From Chromatocurvus sp964613795 (lineage in GTDB: Bacteria; Pseudomonadota; Gammaproteobacteria; Pseudomonadales; Halieaceae), in contig CAZTJR010000001.1 of NCBI GenBank assembly GCA_964613795.1, positions 1 to 64,000 on the forward strand: 64,000 bases of DNA, given 5' to 3'. Both the position numbers and the translations under genes were made by a program. Shown here piece after piece: positions 26,696 to 34,758 of the stretch. The notes under the pieces were generated by a model. The model was not told where the DNA came from, made no database searches, and worked only from the letters and a program-made list of their open reading frames with translations. Position 1 is the first letter of the stretch; the number at the start of each line of letters is the position of its first letter.

Positions 26696-27529
26696 CTAGA
26701 GGCCCAGGTTTTTGCAGATCTGTCGGGTCGGCTCGACCTGGTTCATGCTGTAGAAGTGAATGCCCGGCGCACCGTTATCGAGCAGGGTCTGACAAAGCTG
26801 TGTTACCACCTCGATACCAAAGTGGGTGACGCTTTCCTTGCAGCCGGCAAAGCCTTCGAGACGCTTGCTGATCCAGCGCGGAATGTCAGCGCCGCAGTTG
26901 CGTGAAAAACGTGCGAGGTTTTCGTAATTGGTGATTGGCATGATGCCGGCGACGATCGGCTTGTCGATACCGATGGCGGCGCAGCGGTCGAGAAAGTAGA
27001 AATACGATTCCACGTTGTAGAAGTACTGGGTGATAGCGCTGTCGGCGCCCGCATCCAGCTTGTTCTTGAGGTGTTCTATGTCGCTGTCGTAGCTCTCCGC
27101 CTGCGGATGGATTTCGGGATAGGCGGCGACCTCGATATGGAAGTGATCGCCGCTGTGCCTGCGGATGAAGGACACGAGCTCGCTGGCATACACCAGCCGT
27201 CCGCCGCCGACACCTGAAGGCATGTCACCGCGCAGGGCGACAACCCGGTCCACGCCGAGATCGCGATAGCGGTCCAGCAGCGAGGTAATGGCGTCGTTGT
27301 CATCCGTACCGAAACTGAGGTGGGGGGCCACGCGGTAGCCGCTTTCGGTCAGCGCCGTAACAACGTCCAGCGTGTTGTCCCGGGTCGAGCCTCCGGCACC
27401 GTAGGTCACCGAGAAATACTCCGGCTGCAGCTGCTGCAGCCGGGGCGTGGTTTTTTCAAGCAGCCGCTCGCGACCCTCCTCGGTTTTCGGCGGAAAGAAC
27501 TCAAAGCTGATCGGGCTGCTGCCTGCCAT
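26696..27529 (-). CDS. metF: Methylenetetrahydrofolate reductase
   Basis: 277 aa, TIM barrel flavoprotein producing 5-methyl-THF for methionine synthase. Motifs: SFEFFPPKTEEGRERL at the N terminus with the catalytic Glu, VTYGAGGSTRD, ALRGD, and QYFYNVESYFYFLDRC. Placed 9 bp after ahcY, so methyl-group recycling genes form one unit. Confidence 0.96.
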   Translation of the reverse strand: MAGSSPISFEFFPPKTEEGRERLLEKTTPRLQQLQPEYFSVTYGAGGSTRDNTLDVVTALTESGYRVAPHLSFGTDDNDAITSLLDRYRDLGVDRVVALRGDMPSGVGGGRLVYASELVSFIRRHSGDHFHIEVAAYPEIHPQAESYDSDIEHLKNKLDAGADSAITQYFYNVESYFYFLDRCAAIGIDKPIVAGIMPITNYENLARFSRNCGADIPRWISKRLEGFAGCKESVTHFGIEVVTQLCQTLLDNGAPGIHFYSMNQVEPTRQICKNLGL

Positions 27530-27538
27530 GAGGGCCTC

Positions 27539-28930
27539 CTAGTACTTGTAGCTCTCGGTCTTGAATGGACCGTCCACGGTAACGTGGATGTACTTCGCCT
27601 GTTCCGGGGTGAGACGTGTCAGCACACCGCCGAAGCCTGCCACCATGTGCGCGGCCACCTCTTCATCGAGCTTCTTCGGCAGGACTTCGACCTTCAACGC
27701 AGCCGACTTGAGGTCGTCCTCGAGGTCTGCGAACCGGCGCTCGTAAAGGTAGATCTGTGCCAGCACCTGGTTGGCGAATGAGCCGTCCATGATGCGCGAG
27801 GGGTGGCCCGTGGCATTGCCGAGGTTCACCAGGCGGCCTTCGGAAAGCAGCAGCAGGTAATCATTGGCCGCGCGGTCGCGCCAGATGCGGTGTACCTGGG
27901 GCTTGATTTCTTCCCATTCCCAGGTGCGACGCATGAAGGCAGTGTCGATCTCGTTGTCGAAATGGCCGATGTTGCACACCAGCGCCGTCGACTTGAGGGC
28001 GCGCAGCATGCGCTCGTCGCAGACATCGTAGTTGCCCGTACTGGTCACCAGGAGATCGATGTTGCCGAGGACGTCGCGATTGATGCAGGCGTCGGTACCG
28101 TCATTGACGCCATCGACAAAGGGCGAGACCACCTCATAGCCGTCCATGCAGGCCTGCATGGCACAGATCGGATCGACCTCGGTCACACGCACGATCATGC
28201 CTTCCTGGCGCAGCGACTGGGCCGATCCCTTACCGACGTCGCCGTAGCCGATAACCAGCGCCTTCTTGCCAGACAGCAGGTGGTCGGTGGCGCGCTTGAT
28301 GGCGTCGTTCAGACTGTGGCGACAGCCGTACTTGTTGTCGTTCTTGGATTTGGTGACCGAGTCGTTGACGTTAATCGCCGGCACCTTCAGTGTGCCCGCC
28401 TCGAGCATTTCGTACAGACGGTGTACACCAGTGGTGGTTTCCTCAGTGATGCCGTGGATACGGTCCAGCATCTGCGGGTATTTCTCGTGCAGCATTGCCG
28501 TCAGATCGCCGCCATCGTCCAGCACCATGTTGGCGTCCCAGGGGTCACCGTCCTTGAGGATGGTCTGCTCGATACACCACTCGTACTCTTCTTCCGTTTC
28601 GCCCTTCCAGGCGAAAACGGGAACGCCGGCTGCCGCAACGGCCGCTGCTGCATGATCCTGCGTGGAAAAAATATTGCAGGATGACCAGCGCACTTCTGCG
28701 CCCAGTTCTACCAGCGTCTCGATAAGCACGCCTGTCTGGATGGTCATGTGAATGCAGCCGAGAATGCGTGCACCGTCGAGAGGCCTCTTGCCGCGGTATT
28801 TGTCGCGCAGGGACATCAGTGCCGGCATTTCGCTCTCCGCCACGTCCAGTTCGCGCCGACCCCAGCCCGCGAGGTTGATGTCGGCGACTTTGTAGTCCTG
28901 TGCGAGGTCGATCTTTTCCGCTGTGGTCAT
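27539..28930 (-). CDS. ahcY: S-adenosylhomocysteine hydrolase
   Basis: 463 aa. NAD-dependent reversible hydrolysis of SAH to homocysteine and adenosine. DYKVADINLAGWGRRELDVAESEMPAL near the N terminus, CNIFSTQDHAAAA, NAD-binding GYGDVGKGSAQSLR, and the C-terminal Lys-Tyr ending (TESYKY) identify it. ATG 28930 follows ctggagaac; a longer in-frame start runs into the upstream palindromic repeat. I looked for a SAH riboswitch in the leader and found none. Confidence 0.97.
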   Translation of the reverse strand: MTTAEKIDLAQDYKVADINLAGWGRRELDVAESEMPALMSLRDKYRGKRPLDGARILGCIHMTIQTGVLIETLVELGAEVRWSSCNIFSTQDHAAAAVAAAGVPVFAWKGETEEEYEWCIEQTILKDGDPWDANMVLDDGGDLTAMLHEKYPQMLDRIHGITEETTTGVHRLYEMLEAGTLKVPAINVNDSVTKSKNDNKYGCRHSLNDAIKRATDHLLSGKKALVIGYGDVGKGSAQSLRQEGMIVRVTEVDPICAMQACMDGYEVVSPFVDGVNDGTDACINRDVLGNIDLLVTSTGNYDVCDERMLRALKSTALVCNIGHFDNEIDTAFMRRTWEWEEIKPQVHRIWRDRAANDYLLLLSEGRLVNLGNATGHPSRIMDGSFANQVLAQIYLYERRFADLEDDLKSAALKVEVLPKKLDEEVAAHMVAGFGGVLTRLTPEQAKYIHVTVDGPFKTESYKY

Positions 28931-29004
28931 GTCTGTTCTCCAGTCTGTCGTTGGTGTTCGTTTCGTCTTGTTACTTTCGTTGTCTGGTTTTGCGTACTGT
29001 TTCC

Positions 29005-29133
29005 GGCCCCTGGGGCGGCGTGGGGCTGGCGCGACACGCCGTGAACTCATCCATGAGGGCTCAGGCTGCGGGAGGCCGCCCCCGCCCTCCTGCCTCGCAT
29101 GGTCGCGCGAGCCCCACCGCCACCCCAGGGGCC
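29005..29133 (+). repeat. Palindromic repeat element, copy A (diverged)
   Basis: Outer arms 29005-29034 and 29103-29133 are complementary over about 30 bases with one indel and two mismatches. The enclosed 68 nt begins cacgccgtgaactcatccatg, resembling the core start of the other two copies, and contains two small hairpins: ctcat/atgag around cc, and gcgggagg/cctcctgc. It lies 75 bp upstream of ahcY. The 484-bp metK-ahcY spacer contains this copy, copy B and about 110 bp without recognised features. Confidence 0.75.
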
Positions 29134-29241
29134 TCAAGGCCGCGCCACTCCCTGGCTGCTGCTCTCTATCCGGTGCCTCTGAACCATCAAATCCTGCGAT
29201 GGTCCTCCGATCTCATCTCTACCTCCCCTCTCGCGACTGCG

Positions 29242-29403
29242 ATCGTTGATGCACCACTCCCGTCAGGTCCGGCTGTCCCGGTCGCCTTCCCGGACCGTGT
29301 GCGGCCATGGATGGCCGCACCCGAGCCGCCATGGATGCCGAACTGGCGTGTCCGGGAAGGCGACCGGGACAGCCGGGCCGGATTGGTAGCACCAATCAAC
29401 GAT
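29242..29403 (-). repeat. Palindromic repeat element, copy B
   Basis: Perfect 26-nt arms at 29269-29294 and 29351-29376 enclose a 56-nt core (29295-29350). Read on the minus strand, the core is identical to the copy C core at 53 of 56 positions and holds two hairpins with catccatg apices. A weaker outer pairing, atcgttgat (29242-29250) with atcaacgat (29395-29403), extends the structure. It starts 12 bp past the metK stop, so it may also shape the metK 3' end. Confidence 0.88.
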
Positions 29404-29414
29404 GGCATCCAACG

Positions 29415-30566
29415 TCAACCGGCCCTGAGCAAGTCAGCCTTGTCTGTTTGCTCCCAGGTAAAGTCAGCATCCTCCCGCCCAAAGTGCCCATACGCCGCCG
29501 TTTTCCGGTAAATCGGCCGCTTCAGGTCCAGCATCTCAATCAGCCCCCTGGGGCGCAGGTCAAAATGCTCGCGCACCAGCGCGGCGATTTCCGCGTCACT
29601 GCGCTTGCCGGTGCCGAAGGTATTGACCGAGATCGACGTCGGCTCGGCAACGCCGATGGCATAGGACACCTGGATCTCACAGCGGTCGGCAAGGCCGGCA
29701 GCAACGATGTTCTTGGCCACGTAGCGGCCGGCATAGGCCGCGGAGCGGTCCACCTTGGACGGGTCCTTGCCGGAGAAAGCGCCGCCGCCGTGACGAGCCA
29801 TGCCGCCATAGGTGTCGACGATGATCTTGCGTCCGGTGAGGCCGCAGTCGCCTACTGGGCCGCCGATGATGAACTGGCCGGTGGGATTGATGTGATAGCG
29901 GGTGTCGGCGTGGAGCCACTCGGCGGGCAGGACCTCATGAATGATCTGCTCCATCACCGCCTTGTGAATGTCTGCCTGGGCGATGTCGGTATCGTGCTGG
30001 GTGGACAGTACCACGGCGTCAATGGCCACGGGTCGGCCGTTGTCGTAACGCAGCGTCACCTGGCTCTTGGCGTCCGGACGCAGCCAAGGCAGATCACCGC
30101 TCTTGCGCAGAGCGGCCTGTCGCTCTACCAGTCGGTGGGCGTAGTAGATAGGTGCCGGCATCAGCACGTCTGTCTCGTTGGTGGCATAGCCGAACATGAG
30201 GCCCTGGTCGCCGGCGCCCTGCTCCTTGTTCTCACCCTCGTCGACGCCCTGGGCGATATCCCTGGACTGCTTGCCGATGGCGTTGAGCACAGCGCACGAG
30301 GCACCGTCGAAGCCCACGTTGGAGCTGGTGTAGCCGATATCCTTCACCACTTCGCGCACTACGTCCTCTAGGTCCACGTAGGTGTTGGTGGTGACTTCAC
30401 CGGCAATGATGACCATGCCGGTTTTGACCAGGGTCTCCACCGCTACCCGGGCGTCCTTGTCATCCTTGAGAATGGCATCGAGGACGGCGTCAGAAATCTG
30501 GTCGGCCATTTTGTCCGGATGTCCTTCGGACACGGACTCAGAAGTGAAGATGCTGTAATCGCTCAT
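29415..30566 (-). CDS. metK: S-adenosylmethionine synthetase
   Basis: 383 aa. Makes SAM from methionine and ATP. N-terminal FTSESVSEGHPDKMADQISDA, the GAGDQGLMFGYA loop, and the P-loop-like GGGAFSGKDPSKVDRSAAYA are family signatures. ATG 30566 gives MSDYSIFTSES; the in-frame ATG at 30596 overlaps the upstream regulator. It follows the ArsR-methyltransferase regulator by 10 bp, forming a likely autoregulated two-gene operon. Confidence 0.97.
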   Translation of the reverse strand: MSDYSIFTSESVSEGHPDKMADQISDAVLDAILKDDKDARVAVETLVKTGMVIIAGEVTTNTYVDLEDVVREVVKDIGYTSSNVGFDGASCAVLNAIGKQSRDIAQGVDEGENKEQGAGDQGLMFGYATNETDVLMPAPIYYAHRLVERQAALRKSGDLPWLRPDAKSQVTLRYDNGRPVAIDAVVLSTQHDTDIAQADIHKAVMEQIIHEVLPAEWLHADTRYHINPTGQFIIGGPVGDCGLTGRKIIVDTYGGMARHGGGAFSGKDPSKVDRSAAYAGRYVAKNIVAAGLADRCEIQVSYAIGVAEPTSISVNTFGTGKRSDAEIAALVREHFDLRPRGLIEMLDLKRPIYRKTAAYGHFGREDADFTWEQTDKADLLRAG

Positions 30567-30576
30567 GAATAGGTTC

Positions 30577-31584
30577 CTAGTTATCTCGGTGGCCAAACAG
30601 GCGCACCTGGATCTGAAAGCCGTTGCGCTGGGCGAGGAAGGTGCTGGTCAGGTCTGCAAGACCGGCGTGCCCCGCCCAGGCGGTGAGTTGTTCCGGCTCG
30701 AAGCCGAGCCATAGGTCGCCGCAGTTTTCCCGGGCCCAGCCCTGGTCGTGGCGGCAGAGGTCGGTGACAGCCAGCACGCCTTCCCGGGCCAGGCAATCTG
30801 CCGCTTCGGCCAGTGTGTCCGCGGGTCGGGGCGTGTGGTGCAGCACCATGTTAATGACGACGCAGTCGGCCTGCAGGCCGGCAATGGCGGGGCTGGCGGT
30901 GTCGCCGAGAATGAATTCGACGTTGTCCAGCGCGCGCTCCTCTGCAAAGCGCCGGCTGGTTTCAAGCATCTCTCGGGCGTTGTCCAGTGCAATCACGCGA
31001 TCAAAGCGGGTGCCCAGCACACCGAGGAAGCGCCCGTCTCCCGGGCCGACTTCAAGTGCTACTGCCCGGTTTGACAGCGGTGCCTGTGCCAGAAGCGCCG
31101 CGACGGTATCGGCGTACTGCTCGTAGCTGGCGATGAGATCCTGCTGCTCGCGGAACTTGTGTGCGTTGTTGCGAAAAAAGTGCCGGGAATTCTCTTCACG
31201 CGCCCGCTGTAATGTGTCCAGGCCGTTTCGCATGGCGGGCGGGACCGGCTCGTTGTCCAGTTCACCGAGCAGCGCGTGAATGAGCGCTGCACCCGCCTGT
31301 CCTGCCAGCGGCTCGCTGCGGCGGTAAAAAATGGTGGTGCCTTCGCGCCGCGTGGTGACAAGACCTGCGTTCGCCAGCACCTTCAGGTGGTGACTCAGCG
31401 CCGGTTGACGCATATCGAACAGGGCACAGAGTTCGGAAACGCCAAGCGAGTCGTTGTGCAGGGCGCGGAGGATATTCAGCCTCAGTGGGTCGGCGCAGGC
31501 TTTGCACAGGCTGGCAAGTGCGTGACTGATGTCCGCTGGAGCCATGTCGTGCACGGCAGTCTGAATGGCCTGTAAATGCGTCAT
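30577..31584 (-). CDS. ArsR-family regulator fused to a SAM methyltransferase domain (SahR-like)
   Basis: 335 aa. Residues about 20-95 form an ArsR winged helix (ADPLRLNILRALHNDSLGV, recognition helix MRQPALSHHLKVLANAGLV, wing TTRREGTTIFYRR). Residues 170-335 are a class I methyltransferase domain with LEVGPGDGRFLGVL, INMVLHHTPRPADTL and AVTDLCRHD. ArsR-type SahR proteins control SAM-cycle genes in response to S-adenosylhomocysteine. Its position directly ahead of metK, close to ahcY and metF, supports that role here. A perfect palindrome 26 bp before its start is the probable operator. The MTase domain may act as the SAM/SAH sensor; enzymatic activity is unproven. Confidence 0.85.
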   Translation of the reverse strand: MTHLQAIQTAVHDMAPADISHALASLCKACADPLRLNILRALHNDSLGVSELCALFDMRQPALSHHLKVLANAGLVTTRREGTTIFYRRSEPLAGQAGAALIHALLGELDNEPVPPAMRNGLDTLQRAREENSRHFFRNNAHKFREQQDLIASYEQYADTVAALLAQAPLSNRAVALEVGPGDGRFLGVLGTRFDRVIALDNAREMLETSRRFAEERALDNVEFILGDTASPAIAGLQADCVVINMVLHHTPRPADTLAEAADCLAREGVLAVTDLCRHDQGWARENCGDLWLGFEPEQLTAWAGHAGLADLTSTFLAQRNGFQIQVRLFGHRDN

Positions 31585-31610
31585 GACGGGCAGTCTAGCA
31601 GTGGCGCAAG

Positions 31611-31634
31611 ATATATCAAAATAATTTGATATAT
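31611..31634. promoter_or_regulatory. Perfect palindrome, likely SahR-type operator
   Basis: atatatcaaa (31611-31620), four bases, tttgatatat (31625-31634): a 10-bp perfect inverted repeat in an AT-rich island between the divergent regulator and tkt. Size and symmetry suit a dimeric ArsR-family repressor. It could overlap the promoters of the regulator-metK operon and possibly tkt. Confidence 0.75.
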
Positions 31635-31676
31635 AAAACCACGTTTGCCGTGAGGCTTCCCTTACGCGAGAATACG

Positions 31677-31695
31677 CGCCTCTCAAAAAGAGGCG
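31677..31695 (+). other. Hairpin in the tkt leader
   Basis: cgcctct (31677-31683) pairs perfectly with agaggcg (31689-31695) around caaaa. It lies 30 bp before the tkt start and is not followed by T residues, so it is unlikely to be a terminator on this strand; it may affect leader folding or mRNA stability. Confidence 0.45.
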
Positions 31696-31725
31696 GGTGC
31701 CCTGCCTCAGCATCAGGAGTTTTAC

Positions 31726-33729
31726 ATGTCGTCCCGAACCGAGCTCGCCAATGCCATACGTGCACTGAGTATGGATGCTGTTCAGCAGGCCAATAGCGGC
31801 CACCCCGGTGCGCCTATGGGCATGGCGGACATTGCCGAGGTTCTCTGGAATGATTACCTCGTGCACAACCCCGCCAATCCCGCATGGCCTAACCGCGATC
31901 GCTTCGTCATGTCGAACGGACACGGCTCCATGCTCGTGTACTCCCTGCTGCATCTCACCGGTTACGACCTGCCCATGAACGAGCTGCGCAATTTCCGTCA
32001 ATTGCACAGCCTGACCCCAGGCCATCCGGAGTATGGCTACGCACCGGGCGTGGAAACGACTACTGGCCCTCTCGGGCAGGGTCTGGCCAATGCGGTGGGA
32101 ATGGCGATGGCGGAAAAGGTGCTTGCAGCACAGTTCAATCGCGACGGTCATGACGTGATCGACCATCATACCTACGTTTTCCTCGGCGATGGCTGTCTTA
32201 TGGAGGGCATTTCCCATGAGGCGTCCTCGCTTGCCGGTACCCTGGGTCTCGGCAAGCTGATCGCGTTCTACGACGACAATGGCATTTCCATCGATGGTGA
32301 GGTAGATGGTTGGTTCACGGATGACACGCCGGCGCGGTTTGCCGCCTACAACTGGCATGTGGTGGCCGATGTCGACGGACACGACCCGGAAGCGGTGCGT
32401 GCGGCCATTGACGCTGCCCGTGCCGAGACGGATCGCCCCAGCCTGCTTTGCTGCAGAACGGTGATCGGCAAGGGCGCGCCGAACAAGCAGGGCAGCGAGT
32501 CCTGCCATGGGGCGCCGCTGGGTGATGATGAGATTGCGGCGACCCGGGAAGCTCTGGGCTGGTCGCACGCCCCCTTTACCATTCCGGACGACATCTATGC
32601 CGGCTGGGATGCCCGCGAGGCCGGTGCCAGACGTGAACAGGCCTGGCACAGTGCCATGAACGCCTATGCCGAGGCGCATGCGGGTCTCGCGGCGGAACTG
32701 AAGCGCCGCCTGGCCGGAGATCTACCGGTGGATTTCTCGGTGCAGGCGGCGGACTACATTGCCCGCTGTCAGCGCGAGGGCAGCAGCATTGCCTCGCGCA
32801 AGGCATCTCAGAACTGCCTGAATGCCTACGGCGAACTGCTGCCGGAGCTGCTCGGCGGGTCGGCCGATCTTGCCGGTTCCAACCTGACGCTGTGGGGGGG
32901 CAGCAAGGCGATCACCGCTGGCGATGCAGCGGGTAACTATGTGTACTACGGCGTGCGCGAATTCGGCATGTCCGCCATTATGAACGGTATTGCCCTGCAC
33001 GGTGGTTTCGTGCCCTACGGTGCCACCTTTCTGATCTTCATGGAATATGCCCGCAATGCGGTGCGCATGGCCGCTCTGATGAAGCAGCGCAACATCTTTG
33101 TCTACACCCATGATTCCATCGGTCTGGGCGAGGATGGACCCACGCATCAGCCGGTAGAGCAGCTGACTACCCTGCGCGCGACGCCCGGTCTGGACACCTG
33201 GCGTCCCTGTGACGCCGTGGAGTCCGCGATTGCCTGGAAGGCTGCCATTGAGCGTCGCGATGGTCCCAGTGCCCTGGTGTTTTCGCGGCAGTCCCTGGCG
33301 CACCAGCAGCGCACAGAGGCGCAGATGGCTGCGGCCGCACGCGGTGCCTACGTTCTGCACGACGCCGAGGGTGAGCCCGAGGCCATCCTGATCGCCACCG
33401 GATCGGAGGTACAGCTGGCGATGGAAGCGGCGCAGCAGCTGGCGCGGAATGGTCTCGCCGTGCGCGTGGTCTCCATGCCCAGTGCCGAGGTGTTTGCGCG
33501 GCAGGACGCGGCTTACCGCGAGACCGTGCTGCCGAGCAATGTGCTTGCCCGTGTGGCGGTGGAAGCGGCACATGTCGATTACTGGTACAAGTTTGTCGGT
33601 CTGGATGGCCGCGTTGTCGGCATGACCACTTTCGGTGAGTCCGCGCCCGCCGGCGAGTTGATGCAGGCATTCGGCTTCACTGTGGACAATGTGGTGGCGG
33701 TCGTCGAGGAGGTGTGCCAGCAGATCTGA
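31726..33729 (+). CDS. tkt: Transketolase
   Basis: 667 aa, thiamine-diphosphate enzyme of the pentose phosphate pathway. SGHPGAPMGMADIAEVLW at the N terminus, TGPLGQGLANAVGMA, the TPP motif GDGCLMEGISHEA...DDN, and TLIFMEYARNAVRMAALM plus DSIGLGEDGPTHQPVEQL further on. caggag precedes the ATG. First gene of tkt-epd-pgk-fba, a conserved gammaproteobacterial block. Confidence 0.97.
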   Translation: MSSRTELANAIRALSMDAVQQANSGHPGAPMGMADIAEVLWNDYLVHNPANPAWPNRDRFVMSNGHGSMLVYSLLHLTGYDLPMNELRNFRQLHSLTPGHPEYGYAPGVETTTGPLGQGLANAVGMAMAEKVLAAQFNRDGHDVIDHHTYVFLGDGCLMEGISHEASSLAGTLGLGKLIAFYDDNGISIDGEVDGWFTDDTPARFAAYNWHVVADVDGHDPEAVRAAIDAARAETDRPSLLCCRTVIGKGAPNKQGSESCHGAPLGDDEIAATREALGWSHAPFTIPDDIYAGWDAREAGARREQAWHSAMNAYAEAHAGLAAELKRRLAGDLPVDFSVQAADYIARCQREGSSIASRKASQNCLNAYGELLPELLGGSADLAGSNLTLWGGSKAITAGDAAGNYVYYGVREFGMSAIMNGIALHGGFVPYGATFLIFMEYARNAVRMAALMKQRNIFVYTHDSIGLGEDGPTHQPVEQLTTLRATPGLDTWRPCDAVESAIAWKAAIERRDGPSALVFSRQSLAHQQRTEAQMAAAARGAYVLHDAEGEPEAILIATGSEVQLAMEAAQQLARNGLAVRVVSMPSAEVFARQDAAYRETVLPSNVLARVAVEAAHVDYWYKFVGLDGRVVGMTTFGESAPAGELMQAFGFTVDNVVAVVEEVCQQI

Positions 33730-33732
33730 TCC

Positions 33733-34758
33733 ATGCACCGGCTCGCCATTAACGGTTACGGTCGCATCGGACGCTGCGTCCTGCGTGCGCTCATGGAAAG
33801 CCCGCTGCGATCCGCGCTGCGTGTGGTGGCGGTGAATGAGCTGGCAGATGCTGCGACGGCAATCCACCTTACACGCTATGACTCCACGCACGGGCGCTTT
33901 CCGGCGCCGGTGGAATCTACCCCATGTGGCTTCACGGTAGACGGGGTGCCGATCAGCCTGCTGCGGCGTGACACCATCGATGACATCGACTGGTCCTCCC
34001 ACGACATCGACGTGGTGCTGGAATGCACGGGGTCCTTCACCGACCGCTCAACCGCTGAGAAACACCTGGCCCAGGGTGCACGACGGGTGCTTTTCTCGCA
34101 GCCTGCCCAGGCGGACGTCGACGCCACTGTGGTGTTCGGTATCAATCACGATGTGCTGCGTAGCGATCATCGCGTGGTATCCAACGCGTCCTGTACCACC
34201 AACGCTATCGTCCCGGTCATCCGCGCGCTGGATGAGGCGCTGGGTGTCGAGGCCGGGACCATAACCACCATCCATTCCGCCATGAACGACCAGCCGGTGC
34301 TGGATGCCTATCACAACACTGACCTGCGCAAGACGCGCGCGTCGTCCCAGTCCATTATTCCCGTGGATACCGGCCTCGCCCGCGGGATTGAGCGCATTCT
34401 GCCGAGCCTGGCCGGACGCTTCACCGCACAGGCGCTGCGAGTACCTACCCTTAACGTCTCGGCACTCGACCTGACCGTGCAGGTGCGCAGCGCCACGGAC
34501 GAGCGCGCGGTCAATCGCCTGCTGCAGAGCGCCGCGGCAGCGGATTTTTCCGGCGTGCTCGGCTACACGGAGGAGCCGCTGGCGTCCTGCGACTTCAATC
34601 ACGATCCGCGCTCGAGTATTGTCGATGCCAGCCAGACCCGTGTCAGTGGTGGGCATCTGGTAAAGGTGCTGACCTGGTTCGATAATGAGTGGGGCTACGC
34701 CAACCGTATGTTGGATGTCGCGCATTACTGGTGCACTTTAGAGGAGAAGGGGCTATGA
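33733..34758 (+). CDS. epd: Erythrose-4-phosphate dehydrogenase
   Basis: 341 aa, GapA-like. Rossmann NGYGRIGRCVLRAL, catalytic SNASCTTN (Cys154), HSAMNDQPVLDAYHNTDLRKTR, and VPTLNVSALDLTV with SCDFNHDPRSSIVDASQTRVSG. The SAMNDQ and DFNHDP strings fit Epd better than GapA, where the corresponding segments differ. Epd starts the DXP-dependent vitamin B6 route. Starts 3 bp after tkt and overlaps pgk by ATGA. A glyceraldehyde-3-phosphate role is not excluded. Confidence 0.88.
   Translation: MHRLAINGYGRIGRCVLRALMESPLRSALRVVAVNELADAATAIHLTRYDSTHGRFPAPVESTPCGFTVDGVPISLLRRDTIDDIDWSSHDIDVVLECTGSFTDRSTAEKHLAQGARRVLFSQPAQADVDATVVFGINHDVLRSDHRVVSNASCTTNAIVPVIRALDEALGVEAGTITTIHSAMNDQPVLDAYHNTDLRKTRASSQSIIPVDTGLARGIERILPSLAGRFTAQALRVPTLNVSALDLTVQVRSATDERAVNRLLQSAAAADFSGVLGYTEEPLASCDFNHDPRSSIVDASQTRVSGGHLVKVLTWFDNEWGYANRMLDVAHYWCTLEEKGL

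Noticed and set aside
28931..29414. S-adenosylhomocysteine riboswitch upstream of ahcY
   Set aside because: Expected in this lineage, but I could not find the conserved core pieces in either half of the spacer; the strong structures there belong to the palindromic repeats.
31585..32679. Longer version of the ArsR-type regulator starting inside tkt
   Set aside because: The additional sequence is antisense to tkt; the helix-turn-helix protein starts naturally at 31584 behind its operator.
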